A DNA stretch of 64,000 nucleotides from Aquimarina sp. TRL1. GTDB lineage: Bacteria > Bacteroidota > Bacteroidia > Flavobacteriales > Flavobacteriaceae. The notes beneath the pieces are model-generated. The model was not told the origin of the DNA. It saw nothing but the letters and a program-made list of their open reading frames with translations, and did not search any database. The position numbers were made by a program, and so were the translations under genes. Shown one piece after another: positions 56,176 through 64,000 of the stretch (the stretch's first letter is position 1; each line of letters starts with the position of its first letter). The DNA lies in the NCBI RefSeq assembly GCF_013365535.1, contig NZ_CP053590.1:412001-476000 (forward strand), read 5' to 3'.

Positions 56176-57015
56176 TTAGTATAACGCTCTTAATGCTGTT
56201 ATATCAGAACTTGTAAATTCTCCATCTTCTCCGGATCCAAAACATGCTAACATAATAGAATCTGCTCTATCTGAAGTTGGAGTTCCTGGAATTAGAATAG
56301 CTCCAACACCTGCTTGCCCTTCATTACTGTTTTGACCACAGCTCTGACGAGATCTCCAGTCTTGGTGGCGGAACCCTATACAATGTCCTATTTCGTGACC
56401 AATTACATGCTCATTTACATTGTTTCCAAAGCTACTAGTTCCCTGATTTATCTGAATCCACTTATATGCTCTTCCTCCACTTGGGAATCCAGCAGATCCT
56501 CCGCCTCCAGATTGGTTGTTATTGTAAACAACCATATCTGCGGCTTGATAATTTGTACCAAAAGTCAGTCTAAAATTCAGAGAAGTACCTATTCTGTTAT
56601 AGTTATTAACAGCCCATTGTAACCCTGTTCTCATAGTACTGGTAAGTGCATTTCCCGAACCTGTATACCCAAGGATATCAATCGTACGGTTTGCTCCTGA
56701 TACCAGATTACTGGTTCTATACTGCTTTTGTCCATCAGCAAGTGCTTCCAATTCTTCTAGTTTTTCTAATCCTGCACGAGGAATTTGAATATCACCAGAA
56801 ACCAGGTACGCTTGCTTAGTCCCATCCAGATGTGCTATTTCCTCAATAGTTACATCATCTATATTAACTCCCATATCAAACAGCTTAGTTAATTCTGCTT
56901 TTGTAGGAGTTAATGCAATCTCTTTCTCTTGTTCACTAGCTAGTTCTTCTTTCTGACAGGAAGTTGTAAAACCTGCAACAATAGCGCATAGCGCTAATAA
57001 TTTGATTCTTTTCAT
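56176..57015 (-). CDS. HEIGH-type zinc metallopeptidase, lipoprotein (M57-like)
   Basis: 279 residues with a lipoprotein signal (AGFTTSC, Cys20). The zinc motif HEIGHCIGFRH gives ligands His207, His211 and His217 and catalytic Glu208, as in the dual-action HEIGH (peptidase M57) family. A propeptide-like region spans about 20-105. It is probably a surface or periplasmic protease. It stands alone with its own terminator, and no link to the siderophore genes is evident. Confidence 0.88.
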   Translation of the reverse strand: MKRIKLLALCAIVAGFTTSCQKEELASEQEKEIALTPTKAELTKLFDMGVNIDDVTIEEIAHLDGTKQAYLVSGDIQIPRAGLEKLEELEALADGQKQYRTSNLVSGANRTIDILGYTGSGNALTSTMRTGLQWAVNNYNRIGTSLNFRLTFGTNYQAADMVVYNNNQSGGGGSAGFPSGGRAYKWIQINQGTSSFGNNVNEHVIGHEIGHCIGFRHQDWRSRQSCGQNSNEGQAGVGAILIPGTPTSDRADSIMLACFGSGEDGEFTSSDITALRALY

Positions 57016-57450
57016 CTTAATAAGTTGAGTTTGTGTAGTTATCTAAATATTATCCTCAAAAAATGAGGTTTTATTCAGCCACAATAAATTAATATTGCTT
57101 CGAACTTTTTAATGGTTTGCGTTTTCAATATATAACATTTTTTCCAAAAAATAAGTTAATTAATTATCTTATACGCATTAAAAACAAGCAATATTTGAAT
57201 TATACACAATAAAACGCTTAAAAAACAAGACACACTTTTTTTTATAATGCACATAAATTCGACAAAATACATGGCTCCCACAAACAAATGTTAGTTTAGT
57301 CCCTAGGATTACTAGACTATTAAAAAAAAAGGTTCTCTCTGACAGCAGAAAACAAAAAGTAGTATTTTTCTTTCAAATGTTAAATTTTTATGTTTTGCGC
57401 CTTTTTTTTATAAAAAACTGCAAACAAAACACGATTTCCCCATGAAAAAG
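57016..57450. other. Intergenic region, AT-rich
   Basis: About 435 bp between the metallopeptidase start and the clpS terminator. Poly-A/T stretches are frequent. I found no ORF with coding character, no RNA gene and no clear TAnnTTTG box on the minus strand for the metallopeptidase. Confidence 0.5.
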
Positions 57451-57487
57451 AAAAGGCTTAGCAGTAATTACTGCTAAGCCTTTTTGT
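57451..57487 (-). terminator. Terminator of clpS (perfect 34-bp palindrome)
   Basis: 57451-57484 is a perfect palindrome (AAAAGGCTTAGCAGTAA and its complement). It can fold on either strand and ends in T on both, so it would work in both directions. Confidence 0.88.
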
Positions 57488-57512
57488 TATTTTTATTATG
57501 TTTTTCCCGTTA

Positions 57513-57788
57513 TTATATAATCTCTGCGCTAAGTCCTTCTTCCAACAACTTAGAACACCTAGGTACTAAATCATCATAATTTCCTGTTTTTACTGTGCAC
57601 TTTCCTGTATAATGAACTAATAAGGCGCATTGCTCTGCCTGCAACGGTGTATGTTCACATGTGTAGATAAGTGTTTCAATCACATGATCAAAAGTGTTTA
57701 CATCATCATTATACAAGACAATCTCGTTATTAGGTTGCTCAGTTGTTTTCTCCAGAACTTCCTCTAATACTTTTTCCTGAGTACTCAT
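57513..57788 (-). CDS. clpS: ATP-dependent Clp protease adaptor ClpS
   Basis: 91 residues from the ATG at 57788; a 9-residue longer frame to 57815 adds an untypical lysine-rich start. It has LYNDDVNTFDHVI and HYTGKC, the N-degron binding signature. It delivers proteins with destabilising N-terminal residues to ClpAP/ClpCP. It follows prmA by 56 bp. Confidence 0.92.
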   Translation of the reverse strand: MSTQEKVLEEVLEKTTEQPNNEIVLYNDDVNTFDHVIETLIYTCEHTPLQAEQCALLVHYTGKCTVKTGNYDDLVPRCSKLLEEGLSAEII

Positions 57789-57844
57789 AACATGTTTTTT
57801 ATACAAATATAACATTTAGAAAATAATGTTGTTCTGATTTAAAT

Positions 57845-58687
57845 TCATTTTAACACATAACTTGATGAAATCCAATTATTTCTATCCAATTTATTAACAA
57901 ACGTTAAACCGTTTTTCTCACACTCTGCCGTAATCATCTCTAAATCTTCTTTATAGAAGCCACTCAGAAATAGACAACCTTCTTTATTCAGTGATTTTGT
58001 ATAGGCATGTATATCTTTTAGTAAGATATTCCTATTAATATTAGCTATGATTACATCATAGGTTTTTCCTTCTAACAGGGAAACATCTCCCTCAAAGGCA
58101 GTAATTCGCTGGCATTTATTTCTTTCTATATTTTCACGAGTGTTTAAATAGCACCAGTTATCTATATCGATTGCATCGATATTGCCTGCTCCTCTCATTT
58201 CTGTCAGGATTGCTAAAACTCCTGTACCACATCCCATATCTAACACCTTTTTACCTTCAAAATTATGAGTCAAGATATGTTGTATCATCATATGTGTTGT
58301 CTCATGATGTCCTGTCCCAAAAGACATTTTGGGTTCTATTACAATATCATATTCCGCTACTGGCTTATCATGAAAAGGAGCTCGCACACTACAGATATTA
58401 TCAACGATGATGGGTGTAAAGTTTTTCTCCCATTCTTTATTCCAGTTTATCTGTTCTATCTCCTTAAACGTATATGTTATTTCAAACTCATCCGATTGCA
58501 ATACATATATATCGGCTAGTATTCCTTCATTCCATTCTTCTTTCTGGATAAAGGCTTCTACTCCTGTCGGAGTTTCTACAAAACTTTCAAAGCCAGCATA
58601 CCCTAGTTCTGCTATCAAAATTTCTGTTGCTGGTTGTAATGGAGATATCGTAAAATAATATCCCAGATATATAGTATTACCTGACAT
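57845..58687 (-). CDS. prmA: Ribosomal protein L11 methyltransferase
   Basis: 280 residues. SAM motif VLDMGCGTGVLAI, the PKMSFGTGHHETTHMM segment and the NINRNIL motif identify PrmA, which methylates lysines and the N-terminus of L11 with S-adenosylmethionine. N-terminal L11-recognition domain at about 1-70. Confidence 0.93.
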   Translation of the reverse strand: MSGNTIYLGYYFTISPLQPATEILIAELGYAGFESFVETPTGVEAFIQKEEWNEGILADIYVLQSDEFEITYTFKEIEQINWNKEWEKNFTPIIVDNICSVRAPFHDKPVAEYDIVIEPKMSFGTGHHETTHMMIQHILTHNFEGKKVLDMGCGTGVLAILTEMRGAGNIDAIDIDNWCYLNTRENIERNKCQRITAFEGDVSLLEGKTYDVIIANINRNILLKDIHAYTKSLNKEGCLFLSGFYKEDLEMITAECEKNGLTFVNKLDRNNWISSSYVLK

Positions 58688-58732
58688 TGTTTTTTCTGTT
58701 TTAAAAAAAGCAAAAATACTCTTTTAGGCTAT

Positions 58733-58778
58733 AAAAAAACAATCTACAAACCTTCCTATACGGAAAGATTTGTAGATT
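58733..58778 (-). terminator. Terminator of tpiA
   Basis: AATCTACAAA (58741-58750) with TTTGTAGATT (58769-58778) and inner TTCC/GGAA pairs, followed on the minus strand by a T-run at 58740-58733. Confidence 0.8.
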
Positions 58779-58806
58779 ATCTATATTATGATAAATGAAG
58801 TTTTTT

Positions 58807-59559
58807 TTAAAAGGCATTTGCTATAGCTGCAAAACTATCCACATCTAATGAAGCTCCTCCTATCAATCCTCCATCAACGTCTGGTTTTGCAAAAATCTCA
58901 GCAGCATTTGCCGGTTTTACACTTCCTCCGTACAAAATAGAAATCTCGTCAGACACTTCTGTTCCAAATTTTTCTTTGATTACATTTCTAATAAAAGCAT
59001 GCATTTCCTGTGCTTGTTCAGGAGACGCGGTTTCTCCTGTTCCTATTGCCCATACTGGTTCATATGCCAGGATTATATTTTGCCATGAACCTTTATCAAG
59101 GTGAAAAAGGGCTGCTTTTAATTGCTCTTCCACTACCTGAAAATGATTGTTACTTTTTCGTTCTTCCAGTTCTTCTCCAAAACAAAAAATAACCTGCATC
59201 TTATGCTTTAAAGCGGTAGTTACTTTTTCTGCCAGCACCTCATCTTTTTCTCCAAAATACGCCCTGCGTTCACTATGTCCAAGAATAACAGTGCGTACTC
59301 CTACACTAGTTAGCATATTTGCTGATATTTCTCCTGTAAATGCGCCATTCTCTGCCTGATGCATATTTTGAGAGGCTACTTTAATTCCTGAGTCCTTTAA
59401 TGCTTCTAAAGCATATGGCAAATTGATAAAAGTAGGTGCTACAATAATTTCTGTTCCTTGGCGCTCCTCTAATTTTGTTTTTAATCCAGATAGTAAAGCG
59501 CCGGTTTCTTCCAGATTGTTATTCATTTTCCAATTTCCGGCTACTACTCGTTTTCTCAT
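58807..59559 (-). CDS. tpiA: Triose-phosphate isomerase
   Basis: 250 residues. Asn9/Lys11 in GNWKMN, the electrophilic His in ILGHSERR, the catalytic Glu in AYEPVWAIGTG and the phosphate loop GGSVKPANA are all present. It interconverts glyceraldehyde 3-phosphate and dihydroxyacetone phosphate. It follows the permease gene by 43 bp. Confidence 0.97.
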   Translation of the reverse strand: MRKRVVAGNWKMNNNLEETGALLSGLKTKLEERQGTEIIVAPTFINLPYALEALKDSGIKVASQNMHQAENGAFTGEISANMLTSVGVRTVILGHSERRAYFGEKDEVLAEKVTTALKHKMQVIFCFGEELEERKSNNHFQVVEEQLKAALFHLDKGSWQNIILAYEPVWAIGTGETASPEQAQEMHAFIRNVIKEKFGTEVSDEISILYGGSVKPANAAEIFAKPDVDGGLIGGASLDVDSFAAIANAF

Positions 59560-59602
59560 TAATTACTAATTTAGGTGTGGTTAAAATTTAATTTCTAATT
59601 GG

Positions 59603-60673
59603 TTATATTTTTACTCTTGGATCAAGCCATTGATAAATCACATCCACAAAGATATTGATTAGAATAAACATAGTGGCAATGATTAATACAGCTCCCATTA
59701 TTATAGGTAAGTCCAAGGTATTCAATGCATCTACAATTTCTTTTCCGATTCCGTTCCAGCCAAATATATATTCGACGAACACCGCTCCTGCCAACATGGA
59801 AGCAAACCAGCCCGAAATAGCGGTTACTACCGGGTTCAATGCGTTTTTTAAGGCGTGTTTTCTAATAATTTGATACAATGACAAGCCTTTGGATCTGGCA
59901 GTTCTTATATAATCTTCCTCCATTACCTCCAGCAAAGAGTTTCTCATCAATTGTGTAACTACTGCAAGAGGACGAATTCCTAATACCACTGCAGGTAATA
60001 ATAAGTTTTTCCATTGCAGGTAAACCCCTTCTCCAAAATCATCAACCTCATATAAACTTCCTGTCATATTGAGATGGGTATATTCTTGCAGGATATACCC
60101 AAAAAGCCAGGCGAAAATTATAGCACTAAAAAAAGAAGGAACACTCATACCTATAGTACTAATCAGCTGAATTAACTTATCTCCCCACTGATCCTTGGTC
60201 AAAGCACTTATCACTCCCAGAAATACCCCTAGTATAATTGCTATCAAAATAGCACAAACAGCGAGTACAATTGTATTGGGCAAGGTCTCTCCTATAACTT
60301 CGCTTACTTTTTTCCCGTTTTTCTGAAATGATTCTCTTAAATATGGAAATTTAATCACTATACTTTTTCCTCCTAGCGTAAACAGTTTCTTTCCTGTATA
60401 TTTTTTAGAGTCAAAAAAAGAAAAATCTTCTTTTTTTACATCGTGTACCGACAACGGCGATAAATCATTCAGATAGTATAAATACTGGGTAAATAACGGC
60501 TGATCAAATCCATATTTTTTTCTAACTGCCTTTAATTGTTCTTCATTTTCATTTTGTCCCAACATCATCTGAGCAGGATCTCCGGGAAGCACATTAAATA
60601 GCATAAAAATAACAGATATTACCCCCAAAAGGGTCAATATCGCATATCCCATTTTTTTTAAATACTTCAACAC
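59603..60673 (-). CDS. ABC transporter permease, DppB/OppB type
   Basis: 356 residues. N-terminal LPGDPAQMMLGQNENEEQL is the OppB-type start, and the EAA-like loop is RSKGLSLYQIIRKHALKN. Six transmembrane segments are visible with a long periplasmic insert after the first. It would form one half of a peptide or metal import channel. No second permease, ATPase or binding protein is next to it, so the rest of the transporter must be encoded elsewhere. Confidence 0.92.
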   Translation of the reverse strand: MLKYLKKMGYAILTLLGVISVIFMLFNVLPGDPAQMMLGQNENEEQLKAVRKKYGFDQPLFTQYLYYLNDLSPLSVHDVKKEDFSFFDSKKYTGKKLFTLGGKSIVIKFPYLRESFQKNGKKVSEVIGETLPNTIVLAVCAILIAIILGVFLGVISALTKDQWGDKLIQLISTIGMSVPSFFSAIIFAWLFGYILQEYTHLNMTGSLYEVDDFGEGVYLQWKNLLLPAVVLGIRPLAVVTQLMRNSLLEVMEEDYIRTARSKGLSLYQIIRKHALKNALNPVVTAISGWFASMLAGAVFVEYIFGWNGIGKEIVDALNTLDLPIIMGAVLIIATMFILINIFVDVIYQWLDPRVKI

Positions 60674-60723
60674 AGTCTACTGTTATTTATGAATCCAATT
60701 CCTTGCTATCTACATCCTTTTTT

Positions 60724-61818
60724 CTAAAAATTCAGATCCTCGACATCATTCCAATGAAGCTTATCAGTTATAGTTCCTTTGTTCAAGGTTATAATTCCCG
60801 GATTCGATCTTACAATCGTCTTTAATGCGGTTTCATCTGTACTGTAAAAATCAAAATCCAATTGGTGTTTTTCTTTCACTCTATTAATAGCTTCCGGTAC
60901 AGAAGCGGTCAATCCTATTACCGTGTATCCTCCTGACAATGCTTTATCTGTTATTTTTTTTATTTGAGCAAAACCGGGAGCTTCACTTTTGGATAAGTTA
61001 TAGGCTACTACAATTAACAAACGATCTTTTGCTAAAAACGTTGCTGTGTGGTCTACTCCTTCTTTTTCGATTGCAAAATCATGAATTGGAGGTTCATACC
61101 CTTCTTTTATTAGCTCTGTATCAACTTTGATAAATTTACCATCTACCTGAGGATAATCTCCTGACGTGATTACAACTTTTTCTTCTCCATTTACATCAAA
61201 CTTCCATTGATATTCGAATTCTGCTTCTGGAGCTCCTTCCGGAATTTCCATTCCTTCCTGAATATTCGTCCCTATTTTATAAGCCCTAAAATCAAAAGCT
61301 GGCAAATGCATTAGTACATGATACGCAAACCACAAACACAATGAAAAGGCTACAAAAACAATCCACTTATGTATTGCTACCGGCTGAATTGGTGTGATAT
61401 ATTTCTTTCCTAAAAATAAAACAATAATAAAAATAAGCAGTATTACATCCTTAGTAAATGATTCCCAAGGAGTCAAGGGTAACGCATCTCCAAAACAACC
61501 ACAATCAGTAACCTTATTAAAATAGGCTGAATAAAATGTCAAAAATGTGAAAAACAAAATCATCCCCATTAAAGACCATAAGGTTATTTTTGGCAGGTAT
61601 CCCAGTAATAAAGTAATCCCTACAATGATTTCAAATATTACGATTAAAACAGAAAGCATTAGTGCATAAGGAATCAAAAATTCCATATTCAATACTCCTT
61701 CACTAAAGTATTCCTGAAGTTTATATGAAAACCCCAGCGGGTCATTAAGCTTAATAAATCCTGAAAAAAGGAACAATACTGATACAAAAACTCTGGAAAA
61801 CCAAACTAAATACTTCAT
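60724..61818 (-). CDS. BT_3928-type membrane protein (MauE/DoxX-like with thioredoxin-like tail)
   Basis: 364 residues. Residues 1-150 contain four transmembrane segments and a DCGCFGD motif, as in MauE/DoxX membrane redox proteins. The C-terminal part (about 230-364) resembles a thioredoxin-like fold lacking an obvious CxxC. Bacteroidota keep such a gene next to tpiA and folP. The function is not established; a role in membrane thiol chemistry is a guess. Confidence 0.82.
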   Translation of the reverse strand: MKYLVWFSRVFVSVLFLFSGFIKLNDPLGFSYKLQEYFSEGVLNMEFLIPYALMLSVLIVIFEIIVGITLLLGYLPKITLWSLMGMILFFTFLTFYSAYFNKVTDCGCFGDALPLTPWESFTKDVILLIFIIVLFLGKKYITPIQPVAIHKWIVFVAFSLCLWFAYHVLMHLPAFDFRAYKIGTNIQEGMEIPEGAPEAEFEYQWKFDVNGEEKVVITSGDYPQVDGKFIKVDTELIKEGYEPPIHDFAIEKEGVDHTATFLAKDRLLIVVAYNLSKSEAPGFAQIKKITDKALSGGYTVIGLTASVPEAINRVKEKHQLDFDFYSTDETALKTIVRSNPGIITLNKGTITDKLHWNDVEDLNF

Positions 61819-61906
61819 ATTTGACGGTATTAAACTTTGTTAAAAACAAACAAGATACTATCTGTTTTTTCTTTTGATAAAGTAATTAACACTAATTTAT
61901 TATTTT

Positions 61907-62455
61907 CTAACAATCTTTTGCTTTTCCTAAGTGAATCATTGCAAACACGGCATAATTAATCATATCCTGATAATTAGCATCAATCCCTTCACTAACGAGT
62001 GTCTTTCCTTTATTATCTTCTATTTGTTTTACTCTTAATAATTTTTGCAAGATCAAATCAGTTAAAGAGCTTACTCGCATATCCCTCCAGGCTTCTCCAT
62101 AATCATGATTTTTATTCATCATCAGTTCTTTAGTGATCCCTACATGCTTATCATATAACTTTTCTGCTTCGCCTGGTGATAAATCTGGTTGGTCTGCTAT
62201 TCCTTTTTCTACCTGCACCAATGCCATCACACTATAGTTGATAATTCCGATAAATTCAGAAATTTCTCCTTCATCTACTTTTCTTACAGCATTCTCCTGT
62301 AGACTTCTGATGCGCTGTGCCTTGATAAAAATCTGATCTGTCAATGAAGGTAATCGCAGGATTCTCCATGCACTTCCGTAATCTTTCATCTTTTTTACAA
62401 ACAAATCTCGACATTGATGTATAATCTTGTCGTATTGTATAGATGTATCTTGCAT
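61907..62455 (-). CDS. DUF1599 (Nmad1-like) protein with two repeats
   Basis: 182 residues with an internal duplication: KDYGSAWRILRLPSLTDQIF near 23-42 and HDYGEAWRDMRVSSLTDLIL near 118-137. This is the DUF1599 family, also named nucleotide-modification-associated domain 1. Its activity is unknown. It is divergent from folP across 104 bp, a common arrangement in Bacteroidota. Confidence 0.88.
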   Translation of the reverse strand: MQDTSIQYDKIIHQCRDLFVKKMKDYGSAWRILRLPSLTDQIFIKAQRIRSLQENAVRKVDEGEISEFIGIINYSVMALVQVEKGIADQPDLSPGEAEKLYDKHVGITKELMMNKNHDYGEAWRDMRVSSLTDLILQKLLRVKQIEDNKGKTLVSEGIDANYQDMINYAVFAMIHLGKAKDC

Positions 62456-62559
62456 AAAACTATTGAATTTTGTGTAAATTTCGCGCTATTATAGCAATTA
62501 AAAAAATCATCATACAAGTTTAATTAATTCTATCGGATTCAAACGCATAACAAGTAACC

Positions 62560-63390
62560 ATGACTATCAACTGCAAAGGCACACTTATCGATCTTTCTTC
62601 TCCAAAAGTAATGGGAATCTTAAACCTCACTCCTGATTCTTTCTATGACGGAGGATTTTATAAAAATGAAACACTGATTCTTAAACAAGTAGAAAAATTA
62701 TTAAACGAAGGAGCTAGTTTTATTGATCTTGGCGCATATTCTTCCAGACCAGATGCTACTCATATATCGATTGAAGAAGAGAAAAAAAGAATACTTCCTA
62801 TTATCGCATTACTGCTCAAAAAATTTCCTGAAGTACTGTTGTCTATCGATACTTTTAGAAGTGAAATTGCTCGACTAAGTATTGAAGCCGGAGCAGCGAT
62901 TATTAATGATATCTCAGCTGGAAACCTGGATAATCAAATGTTAAAAACAATAGGAAACCTTCAGGTTCCATATATTATGATGCATATGAAAGGAACTCCT
63001 CAGACTATGAAGTCTTTGAATCAATATAATGACATGATCAAGGAAATTCAGTTTTATTTTTCAGAACGGGTTGCTGCTGCCAGAAAAGAAGGTATTCATG
63101 ATCTTATTATTGATCCCGGGTTTGGATTCGCTAAGAACCCACATCAAAACTTCTCTCTACTCAATCAATTAGAGTTATTACACACACAAGGATTACCTAT
63201 TCTCGCAGGGGTTTCCAGAAAATCAATGATCTACAAAACACTGAACATATCTCCCAGCGAAGCATTAAACGGAACAACATGTTTGCATACGATCTCCTTA
63301 TTAAAAGGAGCATCCATTCTGAGGGTACATGATGTAAAAGAAGCTATGGAATGTATTGCCCTGACAAATATGCTCCAGCAAAAAGATTAA
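62560..63390 (+). CDS. folP: Dihydropteroate synthase
   Basis: 276 residues. GILNLTPDSFYDGG, SIDTFRSEIAR, INDISAG, DPGFGFAKN and GVSRKSMI are the signature segments. It couples p-aminobenzoate to 6-hydroxymethyl-dihydropterin diphosphate in folate synthesis and is the target of sulfonamides. Confidence 0.96.
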   Translation: MTINCKGTLIDLSSPKVMGILNLTPDSFYDGGFYKNETLILKQVEKLLNEGASFIDLGAYSSRPDATHISIEEEKKRILPIIALLLKKFPEVLLSIDTFRSEIARLSIEAGAAIINDISAGNLDNQMLKTIGNLQVPYIMMHMKGTPQTMKSLNQYNDMIKEIQFYFSERVAAARKEGIHDLIIDPGFGFAKNPHQNFSLLNQLELLHTQGLPILAGVSRKSMIYKTLNISPSEALNGTTCLHTISLLKGASILRVHDVKEAMECIALTNMLQQKD

Positions 63391-63763
63391 TACGTTACTA
63401 ATCAACTGAATACGATTCTTTCATAAATCAATACTACTATATAGATACCTATCTTTATGGCAGGTCGTCTCATGTCCTGAAACAATATACGGTCTAAGAA
63501 AGTGTTTTACAATTTCTACAATTGAACGTATTTATGAAGCAACTCCTCTCATACAAGTACATGAGATATATTTCAGGAAATGAATATTAATTTCGAACTC
63601 TCTTTCTGAACATTTAAATCTTGACTCATTGAGCAAAAAAATCAAAGAAACCGGGTAATATTCTTCTTATTCCCACACTGTATTGTTAGAACGATAAGCC
63701 TCGAAAAAGCATAATCAACTATCATCGTATTAAAATGTATGTTTACACAATACCTATACTCCA
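63391..63763. other. Intergenic region after folP
   Basis: 373 bp. CTCATGT/CCTGAAA words recur in mixed orientation near 63469 and 63561, but no clean hairpin with a T-run is evident. No coding frame or RNA gene was recognised. Confidence 0.45.
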
Positions 63764-64000
63764 ATGAATGGATTGATCAGAACACTTATATCACTTCTTC
63801 TTTTATCTTTTATTTCAAGCTGCACAAAGACCAATAGTGATCTCACTGATATTAGTTTTTCATACTGCTCTTATTCAGATAATTCAAATCAATATACGAT
63901 CAAAACTATAGAGAAAATTCCTTTTCATATATCGGAGAAGGTAAATATTCATTTTTTTAAAGGGACAATATGGATAGCCTTAAAAATAACAAATCATAGC
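63764..64000 (+). CDS. Lipoprotein with 7TMR-DISM-like sensor domain, partial
   Basis: 79 codons are visible before the right edge. The N-terminus is a lipoprotein or signal peptide (LLLSFISSC, Cys20). The following part ends VNIHFFKGTIWIALKITNHS, which matches the start of the 7TMR-DISMED2 ligand-binding domain used by Bacteroidota sensor kinases and LuxR/LytTR regulators. The rest of the gene is outside the window, so its output domain is unknown. Confidence 0.65.
   Translation, partial: MNGLIRTLISLLLLSFISSCTKTNSDLTDISFSYCSYSDNSNQYTIKTIEKIPFHISEKVNIHFFKGTIWIALKITNHS

Noticed and set aside
1..64000. tRNA, rRNA, CRISPR array, insertion sequence or prophage
   Set aside because: No cloverleaf-like region, spaced direct repeats, transposase or phage genes were recognised. 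The only long repeats are within the NRPS modules.

Overview
The window looks like part of the chromosome of a marine flavobacterium, of the Aquimarina/Tenacibaculum kind. Supporting signs are the low G+C content, promoters with a TAnnTTTG -7 box, and many SusC/TonB-type receptors. It also has Bacteroidota-specific families (DUF4249, DUF4374, YARHG, the BT_3928 type, DUF1599). The genus is inferred from style and gene content only. I saw no tRNA, rRNA, insertion sequence, phage gene or CRISPR array.

Region 1 (1-17982, all minus strand) is a biosynthetic cluster. In order of transcription it holds a JmjC/cupin-8 type Fe(II)/2-oxoglutarate hydroxylase, a class III aminotransferase of the diaminobutyrate type, a 3297-residue PKS-NRPS hybrid (fatty acyl-AMP ligase, ACP, KS, AT, ACP, PLP aminotransferase, C, A, PCP), and an NRPS that runs off the left edge (docking domain, C, A, PCP, C, partial A). 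The hybrid has the logic of the iturin/mycosubtilin starter enzyme, so the product is predicted to be a beta-amino-fatty-acid lipopeptide. Its first amino acid is probably Phe, followed by one or two basic diamino acids.

Region 2 (18625-25034, minus) is a four-gene outer-membrane operon: a small secreted protein, an STN-containing TonB-dependent receptor, a DUF4249 lipoprotein and a protein with a plug-like domain. Region 3 (25268-33658) is a mixed stress and metabolic stretch: alpha/beta hydrolase, azoreductase with a divergent LysR regulator, YARHG protein, GlxA-type regulator with an isochorismatase-family hydrolase, MarC, cyclase-family hydrolase and catalase.

Region 4 (33827-37283) is a little-characterised operon headed by a perfect 39-bp palindrome. 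It encodes a secreted protein, a thioredoxin-like protein, a DUF2024 protein, an AAA ATPase, a MarR regulator with a four-cysteine tail, and the PLP-binding protein YggS. Three of these carry CxxC motifs.

Region 5 (37571-55999) is an NRPS-independent siderophore locus. It has three IucA/IucC synthetases, a PLP decarboxylase, an N-monooxygenase, an acyltransferase, an MFS transporter and a nitroreductase-family protein. An AraC regulator is divergent from a TonB receptor plus a DUF4374 surface lipoprotein. An SDR-cupin-azurin group with FNR/CRP-like sites sits inside it. Three promoters of this locus share one 23-bp inverted-repeat element just downstream of the -7 box, a good candidate for an iron-responsive operator.

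Region 6 (56176-64000) holds a secreted HEIGH-type metallopeptidase and then conserved core genes (clpS, prmA, tpiA, a DppB-type permease, a BT_3928-type protein, a DUF1599 protein, folP). It ends in the start of a lipoprotein with a 7TMR-DISM-like sensor domain.
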